A stretch of 64,000 bases of DNA from Bog-756 sp963704585 (GCA_963704585.1 OY969919.1:2542001-2606000); one strand, 5' to 3'; shown: positions 17,069 to 27,100, counted from the stretch's first letter. Numbers and translations: made by a program. Notes: generated from the letters alone by a model not told the origin.

Positions 17069-18340
17069 TCAGAGGGCGGACGAGCCGGCCGACACCGCGG
17101 CCTCCTCGTCGTCTCCGAGGGGCGCGTCGTCGAGTGCGTCGACCGGTTCGAGCTCGTCCTCGGCGACCCCGTCGACCACGGCACCGTCGACACCATGCTC
17201 GTCGACACCATGCTCGTCGACACCATGCTCGTCGACGGCATGCTCGGCGACGGCGTCGGGACCGTCCGGCTCCGGGCTCGGCACCTCGCGCTCGATCATC
17301 GGGAAGCCCGAGACAAGGACCTCGTCGTCCGGTGTCTCTTCGACGGACTTGAGGGCGGTGGTGAGCGTCCGTGCGACAGTCGCCGCGATCCGCTTGTGGC
17401 CTTCGTCGCCGGGATGGATGCCGTCGGCGAGGTGCTCGTCGCCGATGATCGCCTCGCCGGCCACGAGGGAGAGCATGGTGTCGCCGCCGACGATGCGCTC
17501 CCGGGTGACCGATTCGATCGCGTGTCGGATGTCGGCGAGCGACGCGCCGAGCTTGTTGGGCACGTCCTCGGCGTCCGGTCGACGGATCGGGCTGATCACG
17601 ACGATCGGCGTCGTGGGGTGACCCTGGCGGACGACGTCGAGGAAGGCCTGGAGGCCCTCGGTGACCATCCCGACGCTGTGCGGCGTCCGGCTCCAGCAGC
17701 TCGCGCCGTAGGAGATCGAGATGATCCCGGCCTCGAGCGCGGCGATGTGCTCGGCCGAGACGATCTCGCCGCGACCGGATCCGGCGTAGCCGAGGTTGGC
17801 GAGGTCGAGGTCGGTCTTGCGGGCGGCGATCGCTGCCCACGCGTGGGAGGGGCCGGACGCGATCCACCCCTGGGTGACCGAATCGCCGTACGCGATCCAT
17901 CGGGGGAGCGCGGGAGCCGGTGCGATCTCCCCGTGCACCGCGGTGAGCGAGAGGACGACGGGCCGCATGCCCTCGGGGAGATAGATGACCGCCGGCTTGT
18001 CGGGCGCGGTGGAGCCGAGTGTGAGGCGGATGAGCCCGTCGCCGAGCACCGCCTCCTCCTCGCTGACCTTCCGACCCCCGCGCCAGACCGAGAAGACGAT
18101 GCCGGCGCCGTCGCCGCGGTAGCCGAGGTTGCCCGATGTCGTGCGGTACGCGACGTCGATGGCCTCGGCGTCACCGACGAGCTCGAGCCGGACGCCGACC
18201 GGGACCATGGCGGCGGTCCACACGTCGGCCGGCAGTCGGGCGGTGTCGGTGGGGTTCGCGCGGGGGTAGGGGATCTCCCCGGTGGAGGGGTAGAGCGCCC
18301 CCCGGACGAATGGCTCCGGCTGGCTCGGTCGCAGCGTCAC
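17069..18340 (-). CDS. SGNH/GDSL-family hydrolase with acidic VDEHG-repeat tail
   Basis: A 423-residue protein. An N-terminal beta-rich domain (about 1-140) precedes an SGNH hydrolase domain with the catalytic Ser in YGDSVTQGW (S154) and the Asp/His pair in ADGIHPGDEGH (D306, H309). The last 80 residues are very acidic and contain tandem VDEHG pentapeptides. No signal peptide is visible. Initiation is at GTG 18340. An upstream ATG opens only a six-codon frame ending at that point. Family members are esterases or acyl-hydrolases. The two-domain arrangement recalls acetylxylan or lipid esterases of the SGNH type. An AGTGGTG...CACCACT palindrome lies about 46 bp upstream. Confidence 0.87.
   Translation of the reverse strand: MTLRPSQPEPFVRGALYPSTGEIPYPRANPTDTARLPADVWTAAMVPVGVRLELVGDAEAIDVAYRTTSGNLGYRGDGAGIVFSVWRGGRKVSEEEAVLGDGLIRLTLGSTAPDKPAVIYLPEGMRPVVLSLTAVHGEIAPAPALPRWIAYGDSVTQGWIASGPSHAWAAIAARKTDLDLANLGYAGSGRGEIVSAEHIAALEAGIISISYGASCWSRTPHSVGMVTEGLQAFLDVVRQGHPTTPIVVISPIRRPDAEDVPNKLGASLADIRHAIESVTRERIVGGDTMLSLVAGEAIIGDEHLADGIHPGDEGHKRIAATVARTLTTALKSVEETPDDEVLVSGFPMIEREVPSPEPDGPDAVAEHAVDEHGVDEHGVDEHGVDGAVVDGVAEDELEPVDALDDAPLGDDEEAAVSAGSSAL
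17186..17245. repeat. Tandem 15-bp repeat (four units) inside the SGNH hydrolase gene
   Basis: The unit GTCGACACCATGCTC occurs three times exactly (17186-17230) and a fourth time with two changes (17231-17245). On the minus strand each unit encodes the pentapeptide VDEHG (last unit AVDEH-like). Such an in-frame array could expand or contract without breaking the reading frame. Confidence 0.9.
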
Positions 18341-18385
18341 CGCGCGTTCGCTTCCATCACTGGCTCCCCTCGAAATCCCACGCTC

Positions 18386-18403
18386 AGTGGTGCGATCACC
18401 ACT
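18386..18403. promoter_or_regulatory. Palindrome AGTGGTG-CGAT-CACCACT upstream of the SGNH hydrolase gene
   Basis: A perfect 7-bp inverted repeat with a 4-bp centre sits about 46 bp upstream of the GTG start at 18340, in the intergenic region shared with the divergent CHAP-repeat gene. It may be an operator. The rest of this intergenic stretch (18404-18628) shows no other recognisable site. Confidence 0.4.
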
Positions 18404-18628
18404 CTAGCACGCAATCCGACGGAAAACACCAGGCCGTGCCGCCATTCGAGTGGCGTCGCGGGCGCGGAAGGAGCGGGACGGCGACGATCGGGGACCGGCG
18501 CAGTTTTCCTTGCCGACCAGGGAGGACGCAAGAGGCTGTGGAAATCTCCCGCACGCCTTCCTATTCCGGGGAGCGTTCCGTACGATGGGTCGACGTGCTG
18601 GAGACGGAGCGGCAGGGGTGAGCCTGCG

Positions 18629-20098
18629 GTGACGCAGCGTGGCGGCCCCCAGGAGTCCGCGCACCGCCCGGCGCCGTCCCCTGCGCCCCCCCGGCACCTG
18701 TGCCCGCTCAGGATCACCGTCCTCGCGATCGGTCTCTTCGCCGCCGCAGCGGGCGCTGCCGCGGCCCCCACCGGCGGTCCCGCCCGGGCCGCCTCGATCG
18801 GCCCGCACGTCTACCAGGGGGGCGGGGTCATCGGGTTCGGGGACGCGCAGGCGATCAACCCGCCGAGCAGCACGCCGCTCAGCTCCGTCGTGGTCGCGAT
18901 GGCCGTGGACCCCGCGTCGACCCCGTCACAGCAGGGCTACTGGCTGGCCGCGGCCGACGGCGGCGTCTTCGCGCGCGGCAGCGCCGGCTTCTACGGATCG
19001 CTCGGCTCCCTCGACCTCACCGGTCCCATCGTCGCGATGGCGGGGACCGCCGACGGCAAGGGCTATTGGCTCGCCGCGCTCGACGGCGGCGTCTTCGCGT
19101 TCGGCGACGCGGCGTTCTACGGCTCGATGGGCGGGATCCCGCTCAACCAGCCGGTCGTCGGCATGGCGCCGACGCCCGACGGCAAGGGCTACTGGCTCGT
19201 CGCGTCGGACGGCGGGATCTTCGCCTTCGGCGACGCGGCGTTCTACGGCTCGATGGGCGGGGTGCCGCTCAACGCGCCGGTCGCGGCGATGGCCTCGACC
19301 GGCGACGGTCGGGGCTACTGGATGGTCGCGTCGGACGGCGGGATCTTCGCCCTCGGCGACGCCGGCTTCTACGGCTCGATGGGCGGCCAGTCGATCAACG
19401 ACCCGGTCGTCGCCATGACCGCGGCACCCGGCGGGACCGGCTACCTCATGGTCGGGACCGACGGCTCGATCTACCGCTTCGGCACCGCGCCCTACTTCGG
19501 CTCGCTCGGCGGCGGCTACCTCGGCAACCCGTTCGACGTACCGCCGGTGGCTGCCATCGCGTTCACGCCCGACGCGAGGGGCTACTGGCTGCTCGAGCCC
19601 GACGGCTGGTCGTACACGTTCACCGCGCCCGGCCAACCGCCGCCCCCGTCGGCCGCGGCGATCGTCTCGGTCGCCGACGGGCAGGTCAACAGCGACCCGA
19701 CCCCCGGCAACTTCTGCAATCCCTACGGCCCCTGTGAGGAGTGGTGTGCCCTCTTCGCGACCTGGGTATGGCAGCAGGCGGGCGTCCCGATCCCCTCGTA
19801 CCCGTTCACCGGCAACATCTACGACTGGGCTGCGGCGAACACCGCGGTCCTCCCGCCCGACGCGACCCCCGCACCGGGGGACGCGGTGCTGTACGGCACC
19901 GGGCCGTGGTCGACCGCGACCTCGCTGCACGTGGGGATCGTGGCGGAGGTCTGGCCGGACGGCGCCATCGTGACCATCGAGGGCGACGCGGGCCCCGCGC
20001 CCAACGGCTCGCTCGCCGTCGTGATCAACGGCCCGTACCTGCCGTCGCAGTCCCCGGTCTACAACGGCATGCCGATCTACGCGTACGCGGTGCCGTGA
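18629..20098 (+). CDS. Secreted CHAP-domain (amidase/peptidase-like) protein with GYWLVASDGG repeats
   Basis: A 489-residue protein from GTG 18629, preceded by an AGGGGTG ribosome-binding sequence. An N-terminal basic/Pro region is followed by a signal sequence (ITVLAIGLFAAAAGAAAA). About residues 65-340 hold six or seven repeats, for example GYWLVASDGGIFAFGDAAFY followed by GSMGG. The C-terminal domain is CHAP-like: EEWCALFATWVW with catalytic Cys at about 373 and SLHVGIVAEVW with His at about 434. CHAP enzymes cleave peptidoglycan peptide bonds. It is probably exported and binds the cell surface through the repeat domain. The stop overlaps the GNAT gene by GTGA. Confidence 0.88.
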   Translation: MTQRGGPQESAHRPAPSPAPPRHLCPLRITVLAIGLFAAAAGAAAAPTGGPARAASIGPHVYQGGGVIGFGDAQAINPPSSTPLSSVVVAMAVDPASTPSQQGYWLAAADGGVFARGSAGFYGSLGSLDLTGPIVAMAGTADGKGYWLAALDGGVFAFGDAAFYGSMGGIPLNQPVVGMAPTPDGKGYWLVASDGGIFAFGDAAFYGSMGGVPLNAPVAAMASTGDGRGYWMVASDGGIFALGDAGFYGSMGGQSINDPVVAMTAAPGGTGYLMVGTDGSIYRFGTAPYFGSLGGGYLGNPFDVPPVAAIAFTPDARGYWLLEPDGWSYTFTAPGQPPPPSAAAIVSVADGQVNSDPTPGNFCNPYGPCEEWCALFATWVWQQAGVPIPSYPFTGNIYDWAAANTAVLPPDATPAPGDAVLYGTGPWSTATSLHVGIVAEVWPDGAIVTIEGDAGPAPNGSLAVVINGPYLPSQSPVYNGMPIYAYAVP

Positions 20099-20571
20099 CC
20101 GGTGGGCACCCGGCCCGGCACGTCCGTACCGCCCGTCCCGACGACGCCGCCGCGCTGGTCGAGCTGCTCGAGGGGGGATCCCTCGGCGAGAGGAAGGAGG
20201 ATCCCGCCGACCTCGAGGCGTACCGAGCCGCGCTGACTGACATCGGGCGGTCGCGCGGCGCGCTGCTCGTCGCCGAGGCGGACGGGGAGGTCGTCGGGAT
20301 GTGCCAGCTCATCGTCTTCCGCCACCTCCAGCACCGTGGCGGCTGGTGCGCTGAGGTCGAGTCGGTCCACGTGCGCAAGGACCGGAGGGACGAGGGAATC
20401 GGCGGGGACCTGCTCGAGGCCGCGGTCGACGCGGCACGATCCAGCGGCTGCCATCGCGTGCAGCTCACCTCCAACGTGGCCCGCTCCGACGCGCACCGCT
20501 TCTACAAGCGGCACGGATTCGAGCCGTCGCACGTCGGGTTCAAGCGGCTCCTGGTCGACGAGGGCTCCTGA
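20095..20571 (+). CDS. GNAT-family N-acetyltransferase
   Basis: A 158-residue acetyltransferase starting at GTG 20095, which overlaps the stop of the CHAP-repeat gene. The acetyl-CoA-binding core is VESVHVRKDRRDEGIGGDLL, matching the V.p..rg.GiG..L pattern. The C-terminal motif SDAHRFYKRHGFEPSHVGFK is typical of the GNAT fold. Substrates of such short GNAT proteins are usually small amines or ribosomal or other protein N-termini and cannot be assigned here. The coupling with a secreted protein may only be positional. Confidence 0.9.
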   Translation: MTGGHPARHVRTARPDDAAALVELLEGGSLGERKEDPADLEAYRAALTDIGRSRGALLVAEADGEVVGMCQLIVFRHLQHRGGWCAEVESVHVRKDRRDEGIGGDLLEAAVDAARSSGCHRVQLTSNVARSDAHRFYKRHGFEPSHVGFKRLLVDEGS

Positions 20572-20589
20572 CCGGCCGGCCGGTCGTGC

Positions 20590-21642
20590 TCAGTCACCTC
20601 CGGCGCGCCGCTCGTCGAGCAGCGAGTCGAGCACCGCAGCACGGTGCTCGGCGGCCGACCCCCACGCTTCGGCCAGCGCCCAGGCGCGCTTGAGGAAGAG
20701 GTGCACATCGCACTCCCACGTGTAGCCGATCGCACCGTGGACCTGCAGCGCGGCGCTCGCTGCGCGGCTTGCCGCGTCGGAGGCGGCGGCCTTGGCGGCG
20801 GACGCGGCGCGTGAGGCCGCCGGGTCGGCGCTATCGAGCGACCAGGCCGCGCCGTAGACGAGCGGCCGCGCGAACTCGAGGGCGACCGCGGCGCCGGCGA
20901 GCAGGTGCTTGACGGCCTGGAAGCTCCCGATCGGGACCCCGAACTGCTTGCGATCCTTCGCGTACGACGCGGCGAGATCGACGAGACGGTCGGCGAGGCC
21001 GAGCAGCTCCGCGCCCGTGGCCACCGCCGCGCGGTCGGCGGTCGTGCGGATCGCCCGCTCCGCGTCCCCGCCAGACGCGAGGAGCGTGCTCGCCGACGGC
21101 TCCCAGACGGGCACGCCGAGGCAGCGGGTCGGGTCGAGGGAGGCGACCGGTGTGACGGCGACGGCGACCGCGTCGAGCAGGTGGAGCTCGGCCGGACGTC
21201 GGTCGGGTGCGACGAGGACGAGGAGGTCGGCACCGGTCGCCTTGGGGACGGGGCCGGACCGCCCGGCCGGCGCGACCGCGGCCGCGACGCGTCCGGCGGC
21301 GATGGCCTCGAGTCGGTCCGACGTCACCGGTGCCGACCCGTCGAGGTCGGCGAGGAGCGGTGCGGCGAGCGCGGTCGTCTCGAGGAGCGGCTCGGGCACC
21401 CCGGCACGTCCGGCCTCCTCGAGCAGCGGGACGAGATCGACGAACCCGAGGCCCAGCCCGCCGTGGCGCTCGGGCACCGTGAGCCCGACGACACCGAGCT
21501 CGACGAGGGCGTCCCAGCGGCGGCCACGCACGCCGGGCGCGTTGTAGGCCGCGCGCAGGTGGTCCGTCGTGCACTCCTTGGCCAGGACCGCCCGGACCGC
21601 GTCGCGGAACTCGGCCTGCTGCTCGCTGAACGCGAAGCGCAT
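20590..21642 (-). CDS. Acyl-CoA dehydrogenase, FadE beta-type subunit
   Basis: A 350-residue acyl-CoA dehydrogenase, shorter than canonical forms. It starts MRFAFSEQQAEFRDAVRAVL. The C-terminal motif KQFGVPIGSFQAVKHLLAGA and the flavin-region equivalent LQVHGAIGYTWECDVHLFLK are clear. An Ala-rich segment lies between (about residues 265-300). It directly follows a longer FadE gene by 12 bp, the same order as the pair at 12.5-14.8 kb. Such alpha/beta pairs form heterotetramers in steroid side-chain beta-oxidation. It is likely regulated from the inverted repeat at 22864-22878. Confidence 0.9.
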   Translation of the reverse strand: MRFAFSEQQAEFRDAVRAVLAKECTTDHLRAAYNAPGVRGRRWDALVELGVVGLTVPERHGGLGLGFVDLVPLLEEAGRAGVPEPLLETTALAAPLLADLDGSAPVTSDRLEAIAAGRVAAAVAPAGRSGPVPKATGADLLVLVAPDRRPAELHLLDAVAVAVTPVASLDPTRCLGVPVWEPSASTLLASGGDAERAIRTTADRAAVATGAELLGLADRLVDLAASYAKDRKQFGVPIGSFQAVKHLLAGAAVALEFARPLVYGAAWSLDSADPAASRAASAAKAAASDAASRAASAALQVHGAIGYTWECDVHLFLKRAWALAEAWGSAAEHRAAVLDSLLDERRAGGD

Positions 21643-21654
21643 CGACCTGACCGG

Positions 21655-22815
21655 TTACGCGCGCGGCAGGCCGAGCATGCGCTCGGCGACCACGTTGCGT
21701 TGGATCTCGTTGGTCCCCGCGTAGATGGGTCCCGCGAGGGCGAAGAGGTAGCCGTCGAGCCATGGGGCGTCGGCCCCGCCCCCGTGGCGCTCGGCTTCGG
21801 ACCCGAGCAGATCGAGCGCGGTGCGGTGGATGGCGAGGTCCGTCTCGGACCAGTGGATCTTGTTGGCGCTCGCCTCGGGTCCGACCGAGCCGCCCTCGAG
21901 CACGCGGGTCGCGGTCCAGAGGGTGTGGAGTCGGTACGCCTCTGCGTCGAGCCAGGCCTGGGCGACGGCGTCCGCGCTCCGCCGCGCGCGGTCGGGATCC
22001 GCGGCGAGGCCATCTGCGTACAGGCCGACGAGCCGTGCGGCGGCCTCCGTGTAGCGGGCGGGGCTCCGGAGGCTCAGCCCGCGCTCGGAGCCCGCGGTCG
22101 ACATCGCCACGTTCCAACCGCGGCCGACCTCGCCGAGCACCTGGTCGTCGGGGATGAAGACCTCCTCGAAGAAGAGCTCGGCGAAGCCGGTCTCGCCGTC
22201 GAGCTGCGGGATCGGGCGCACGGTCACGCCCGGCGAGTCGAGCGCGACGAGGAAGTACGTCAGGCCGCGGTGGCGCTCCGCCTCGGGGTCGGTGCGGAAC
22301 AGCCCGAAGCACCACTCGGCGAACGCACCGCGCGAGGCCCAGGTCTTCTGCCCGTCGAGCACCCAGCCGCCGTCGGTCCGGCGCGCCCGGCTCCGGATGC
22401 CGGCGAGATCGCTGCCGGCGTCAGGTTCGGACCAGCCCTGGCACCAGATCTCCGCACCCGTCGCCATCGGTGGGAGGTAGCGCGCCTTCTGCTCGTCGGT
22501 GCCGAACTCGAAGAGGGTGGGGGCGAGGAGGAAGATCCCGTTCTGGCTGACCCGGGTCGGCGCCTCGGCCCGCCAGTACTCCTCCTCGAAGAGCAGCCAC
22601 TCGAAGAGGCCGACCCCGCGCCCGCCGTACGACTCCGGCCACGAGACGACCGACCAGCCGTCCCGCGCCATCGTCCGCTCCCACTCGCGGTGCGCCTCGA
22701 ACCCCTCGGCGGTGTCGAGCGAGGGCAGCGAGCGCGGCGGTGGGGCGTGCGCGGCGAGCCACGAGCGCGCCTCGTCGCGGAAGGCCGCCTCCGCGTCGTT
22801 CCATCGCAGGTCCAT
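21655..22815 (-). CDS. Acyl-CoA dehydrogenase, FadE alpha-type subunit
   Basis: A 386-residue acyl-CoA dehydrogenase. Motifs are WCQGWSEPDAGSDLAGIRSR, DGQKTWASRGAFAEWCFGLF and the C-terminal GTNEIQRNVVAERMLGLPRA. The frame continues upstream of the chosen ATG (22815), but MDLRWNDAEAAFRDEARSWL matches the start of its relative at 14788 (MDLRYTDAEEAF). It is divergent from the thiolase gene across a 101-bp region containing a long palindrome. With the next gene it would form a two-subunit dehydrogenase working before hydration and thiolysis of an acyl-CoA. Confidence 0.92.
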   Translation of the reverse strand: MDLRWNDAEAAFRDEARSWLAAHAPPPRSLPSLDTAEGFEAHREWERTMARDGWSVVSWPESYGGRGVGLFEWLLFEEEYWRAEAPTRVSQNGIFLLAPTLFEFGTDEQKARYLPPMATGAEIWCQGWSEPDAGSDLAGIRSRARRTDGGWVLDGQKTWASRGAFAEWCFGLFRTDPEAERHRGLTYFLVALDSPGVTVRPIPQLDGETGFAELFFEEVFIPDDQVLGEVGRGWNVAMSTAGSERGLSLRSPARYTEAAARLVGLYADGLAADPDRARRSADAVAQAWLDAEAYRLHTLWTATRVLEGGSVGPEASANKIHWSETDLAIHRTALDLLGSEAERHGGGADAPWLDGYLFALAGPIYAGTNEIQRNVVAERMLGLPRA

Positions 22816-22857
22816 CGGTCGGTGTGCTCGGGATCTCTCGTCGGCGGGCCGTCGGTG

Positions 22858-22884
22858 GGAAATCTGACACACCGCCAGATTTCC
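22858..22884. promoter_or_regulatory. Extended palindrome around CTGAC-ACACC-GCCAG, candidate operator (site C)
   Basis: The core CTGAC-N5-GCCAG (22864-22878) is embedded in longer arms, GGAAATCTG on the left and CAGATTTCC on the right, which are perfect reverse complements about a common centre at 22871. It lies between the divergent FadE (start 22815) and thiolase (start 22917) genes, 48 and 38 bp from the two start codons. One protein could thus control both units. Confidence 0.65.
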
Positions 22885-22916
22885 GGCAACCACGGCCGAT
22901 CGGCCACAATGGCCCC

Positions 22917-24122
22917 ATGCCGCATGCAGTGATCGTCGACGTCGTCCGGACCCCGGTGGGCAGGCGCAACGGCCGCCTCTCGGGATGGCACGCGGTCGAC
23001 CTGGCCGCGCAGCCGATCGCCGCACTCGTCGAGCGCAACCAGCTCGACCCCGCGCAGATCGAGGACGTGGTCTTCGGCTGCACCATGACGGTCGGCGAGC
23101 AGGCGATGAACGTGGGGCGGAACGCCGCGCTGGCGGCGGGGCTCCCCGACACCGTGCCCGGCACGACCGTCGACCGGCAGTGCGGGTCCGCGCAGCAGGC
23201 GATCCACTTCGCCGCGCAGGCGGTGGCGTCGGGCGCGATGGACATCGTGATCGGCGGCGGCGTCGAGGCGATGAGCCGGGTGCCCATCGGCTCGACCACC
23301 GACCACGGTCCGGGCGAGGCCTACGGCCCGACGGTGCTCGGCCGGTTCGACTTCATACACCAGGGGCTCTGCGCCGAGGAGATCGCCCGACGCTGGTCGA
23401 TCTCCCGCGAGGAGATGGACCGCTTCTCGCTGCGCTCCCACGACCGTGCGGCGCGGGCCATCGAAGAAGGGCGGTTCGAACGCGAGATCGTCCCGCTCGA
23501 CACCCGGCGCGCCGAGCTCGTCGACAAGGTGGCGGTCGCCGGCTCCGACGAGGGCGATCCCGCGGGCGAGGGTCCTCTCGCCTTCGACGAGGGCGTCCGG
23601 CCCGGCTCCACCTACGAGCGCCTCGCGGCGCTGCCACCGTGCTTCGTCGAGGACGGCCTCGTGACCGCGGCCTCGTCATCCCAGATCTCGGACGGTGCGG
23701 CCGCGGCGCTCGTCATGTCCGAGGAGCGGGCGAATCAGCTCGGTCTCCGGCCGCGCGCCAGGTTCCACACCTTCGCAGTCGCCGCCAACGACCCGGTGAT
23801 CATGCTCACGGCGCCGATCCCGGCCACGACCCTTGTCCTCGAGAAGGCGAAGCTCTCGCTCGACGACATCGACCTGATCGAGATCAACGAGGCGTTCGCG
23901 TCGGTCGTGCTCGCCTGGGAGAAGGAGCACCACCCGGACATGGAGAGGGTCAACGTGAACGGGGGCGCGATCGCCATCGGCCACCCGACCGGCGGCTCGG
24001 GTGCGCGCCTGCTCGCGACGCTCCTCAACGAGATGGAGCGGACCGGCGCGCGCTACGGCTTGCAGACGATGTGCGAGGGCGGCGGGCAGGCCAACGCCAC
24101 CATCATCGAGCGCCTGGGCTAG
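22917..24122 (+). CDS. Thiolase (acetyl-CoA C-acyltransferase), FadA5/FadA6-like
   Basis: A 401-residue thiolase. The nucleophile Cys is at about residue 89 (TVDRQCGSAQQAI), the catalytic His at about 356 (GGAIAIGHPTGGSG) and the second Cys at about 386 (QTMCEGGGQANATI). The general form, including DAVRT-like VDVVRTPVGRRNGRLSG and NEAFASVVLAW, resembles the steroid-pathway thiolases FadA5 and FadA6 of mycobacteria. I cannot decide between them. It cleaves 3-ketoacyl-CoA with CoA. It is divergent from a FadE pair over a shared palindromic operator candidate. The TAG stop shares the sequence CTAG with the stop of the convergent GGDEF-EAL gene. Confidence 0.92.
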   Translation: MPHAVIVDVVRTPVGRRNGRLSGWHAVDLAAQPIAALVERNQLDPAQIEDVVFGCTMTVGEQAMNVGRNAALAAGLPDTVPGTTVDRQCGSAQQAIHFAAQAVASGAMDIVIGGGVEAMSRVPIGSTTDHGPGEAYGPTVLGRFDFIHQGLCAEEIARRWSISREEMDRFSLRSHDRAARAIEEGRFEREIVPLDTRRAELVDKVAVAGSDEGDPAGEGPLAFDEGVRPGSTYERLAALPPCFVEDGLVTAASSSQISDGAAAALVMSEERANQLGLRPRARFHTFAVAANDPVIMLTAPIPATTLVLEKAKLSLDDIDLIEINEAFASVVLAWEKEHHPDMERVNVNGGAIAIGHPTGGSGARLLATLLNEMERTGARYGLQTMCEGGGQANATIIERLG

Positions 24123-27100
24123 AGGCGGTTTGCCTGCACCCCGGCCGGGGCGCGGCCGTTGAAGTCGACCTTGTCGGCACGGGTGGGCCGCGACATGAGG
24201 TAGCCCTGGTAGAGGTCGCAGCCGAGCTCGGTGACCCGTTGGAGCTGGATGGGCGTCTCGACGCCCTCGGCGAGCACGACGAGGCCGAGCGCCTTGGAGA
24301 GCTGGACGATCGCCGCGACGATCGCCTCGTCGTTCTCGAACGTGCCGAGGCCGTCGACGAAGGACTTGTCGATCTTGAGGATCTTGACCGGGAAGCGCTT
24401 GAGCTGCGCGAGCGAGGAGTAGCCGGTCCCGAAGTCGTCGATCGCCAGCCCCACGCCCATCTCGTGGATGCCGCCCAGCATCGCGATCGAGGCCGAGGTG
24501 TCGCTCATGAGCATCGACTCGGTGACCTCCATCACGAGCGCCTCGGGCGGCAGGCCCGAGTCGGCCAGCGCGCCGGCGATCGTGTCGAGCAGCTCGGGGT
24601 CGGAGAGCTGGTGCGCCGAGAGGTTGACCGTCACGTACGCGTGCTCGGCCCCCGGCAGCTCCGCACGCCAGCGCGCCATGTTCTGGCACGCCTCGCGCAG
24701 CACCCACTGGCCGAGCGAGAAGATGAGGTCCGTCTCCTCGGCGAAGGGGATGAACTCCATCGGTCCGAGCAGGCCGCGCGACGGGTGGTGCCATCGCACG
24801 AGCGCCTCCATGGCGACGATGCGGTGGTCGCGCACCGATGCGATCGGCTGGTAGTGGACGGCCATCTCGTCGTGGTCGATCGAGTGCCGGAGGTCGTCGT
24901 AGATCTCGAGACGGGCGACGGACTTCGCCCGGAGCGACTCGTCGAACACCTCGACGCGCGAGCGCCCCTTGTTCTTCGCGTGGAACATCGCCACGTCGGC
25001 CTGCTGGAGGATGTCCTGAGCCGTCTGCCGGCCGCGGATCACGAACGAGACCCCGACCGAACAGGTGACCACCACGTTGCGTCCGGTCGAGAGCTGCACG
25101 GGCTCGGCGAGCAGCCGCGAGTACTCGTTGGCCAGGCTCACCGCGACCTGGACGTCGTGCACGTTGCGACAGAGGACGACGAACTCGTCGCCGGAGAACC
25201 GGCTCACGATGTCGCCGCCGCGGACGGCCGACTTGAATCGCTGGGCGAGCGCGAGCAGCACCTCGTCGCCGCAGGTGTGGCCGAAGGAGTCGTTGACCAG
25301 CTTGAACCGGTCGAGGTCGATGAAGAGGACCGCGAGGTTGGTCCCGCGCTGCATCGAGATGAGGAGCTCGCGCTCGAGCTCGTCGTTGAAGTAGGAGCGG
25401 TTCCCGAGCCCGGTGAGGGAGTCGTGGTAGGCCAGCCAGTGGAGCTGCGCCTCAGCGGCCTTGCGGTCGGTGACGTCGGTGAACGAGCAGACGACCATCG
25501 GCGATTCGTGCGGGCCCGACGCGGCGAGCAGGCGGGAGCTCAGTGAGAGCCACTGGCGGCGCCCGTTGCCGTCGGTGACGCCGACGACGATGTCGTCCTC
25601 CGAGTCCCCGGTCGCGAGGGTGCGGTTGTGCGGGAACATCTCCGCCGACAGGGGGAGGCCGTCCGTGTTGATGGCGATCGATGCGCCGGTGAAGATCTGG
25701 TGGCCGTTGCCCGTCTCGAGGCGCGACTCGAGGATGCGGCTCGCGGCCTTGTTGTGCGCGCAGATGCTGCCGGCGTCGTCGAAGAGGACGATCCCCTCGC
25801 TGAGCGAGGCCACGACGGCTTCGTACCGCTCCTCGGCGGCGCGGCGGCCGGCCTCGGCCTGGCGGGCGTCGGTCAGCTCGGTGCAGACGACCACCCAGCC
25901 CGACGGCTGGGTGTCGTCGTCGATGAGGGGGTCGATCGAGACCAGCACGTCGACGTCGGAGCCGTCCTTGCGCTGGTGGGTGCGCTGGCCGCGCTCGAGC
26001 ACCGCCGCGCTGTCGGTGCGGTTGGCGGTGACCACCCCGCCGAGCGACCGACCGATCACCTCGTCTTCGGTCCAGCCGTAGATCGCCTGCGCGGCCTCGT
26101 TCCAGCTCTCGATCCGCCCGTCCGCGTCGATCCCGATGATCGCGTCGGAGACGTGGGCGACGAGGCTCGCGCGGTAGCGGGCCGCGGCCTCGGCCGCGCG
26201 CCGCTCGGACACGTCGCGCATGATGACCTGGAAGGCGGGCTCGCCGGCCCAGCTCGTGCGGATGCTCGTGACCTCCATCACGGTGGTCGTCCCGTCGAGG
26301 GCCACGACGCGCGCCTCGCCGTGCTCGAAGAACTGGCCGTCGTCGGTGAGCTGCGCGATCCGTTCGAGGGTGCCCTCGAGGTCGCTCGGGTGGACGAAGT
26401 CGGTGATCGGCCGCCCGTAGTGCTCGGCCATCGAGCCGGCGCCGACCAGCCGGACCGCCGCGCGGTTGCCGTAGACGAGGCGCCCGTTCTGGTGGACGAC
26501 CACGACGTCGGGCGAGACCTCGGTGAGCAGCCGGTAGCGGTCGACGAGGTCGCCGAGCTCGCGCTCGAAGCGCTGCTGCGCCGTGATGTCGACGACCACG
26601 CCGGTGTAGAAGTTGTCGGGATCGGTATCCGCTCGATCAGCGGTCATGCCGCTCGACTGCATCGGCGATGCACGGACCACGACGCTGTGGTCGATGCCGT
26701 CGGGACAGGTCACCACCATCCGGAGGTCGAAGTCGACGAGCGGACCGCCGGCGCGGATCGGAGCGAGGATGGGGGCGAGGAGCACTGCTTCCACGTCCCG
26801 CCCGTCCGCGAGACGGCCGGCCTCCTCCCCGACGAGGCAGCGCTCGCTGCCGGTGGCCTCGACCCCGAAGTCGGAGCCGGCGCCGGTCCGCACGACGAAG
26901 CCGCGGACACCCGGAGCGAAGCCGAAGAGCTCCTCGATGGGGGCCGACCACGCGACCGTGTCTGTGCTGCGGTCGTAGATCCAGGTGACCGTCTGGAGCC
27001 CCTCGGAGGTGAGGTCGACGCCCTGTGAGAGCTCGAACGCATGGTCGACGAAGTCGGATTGGCCGCGCTCGATCCGATCGAACGACACCGAGGGGCGCCG

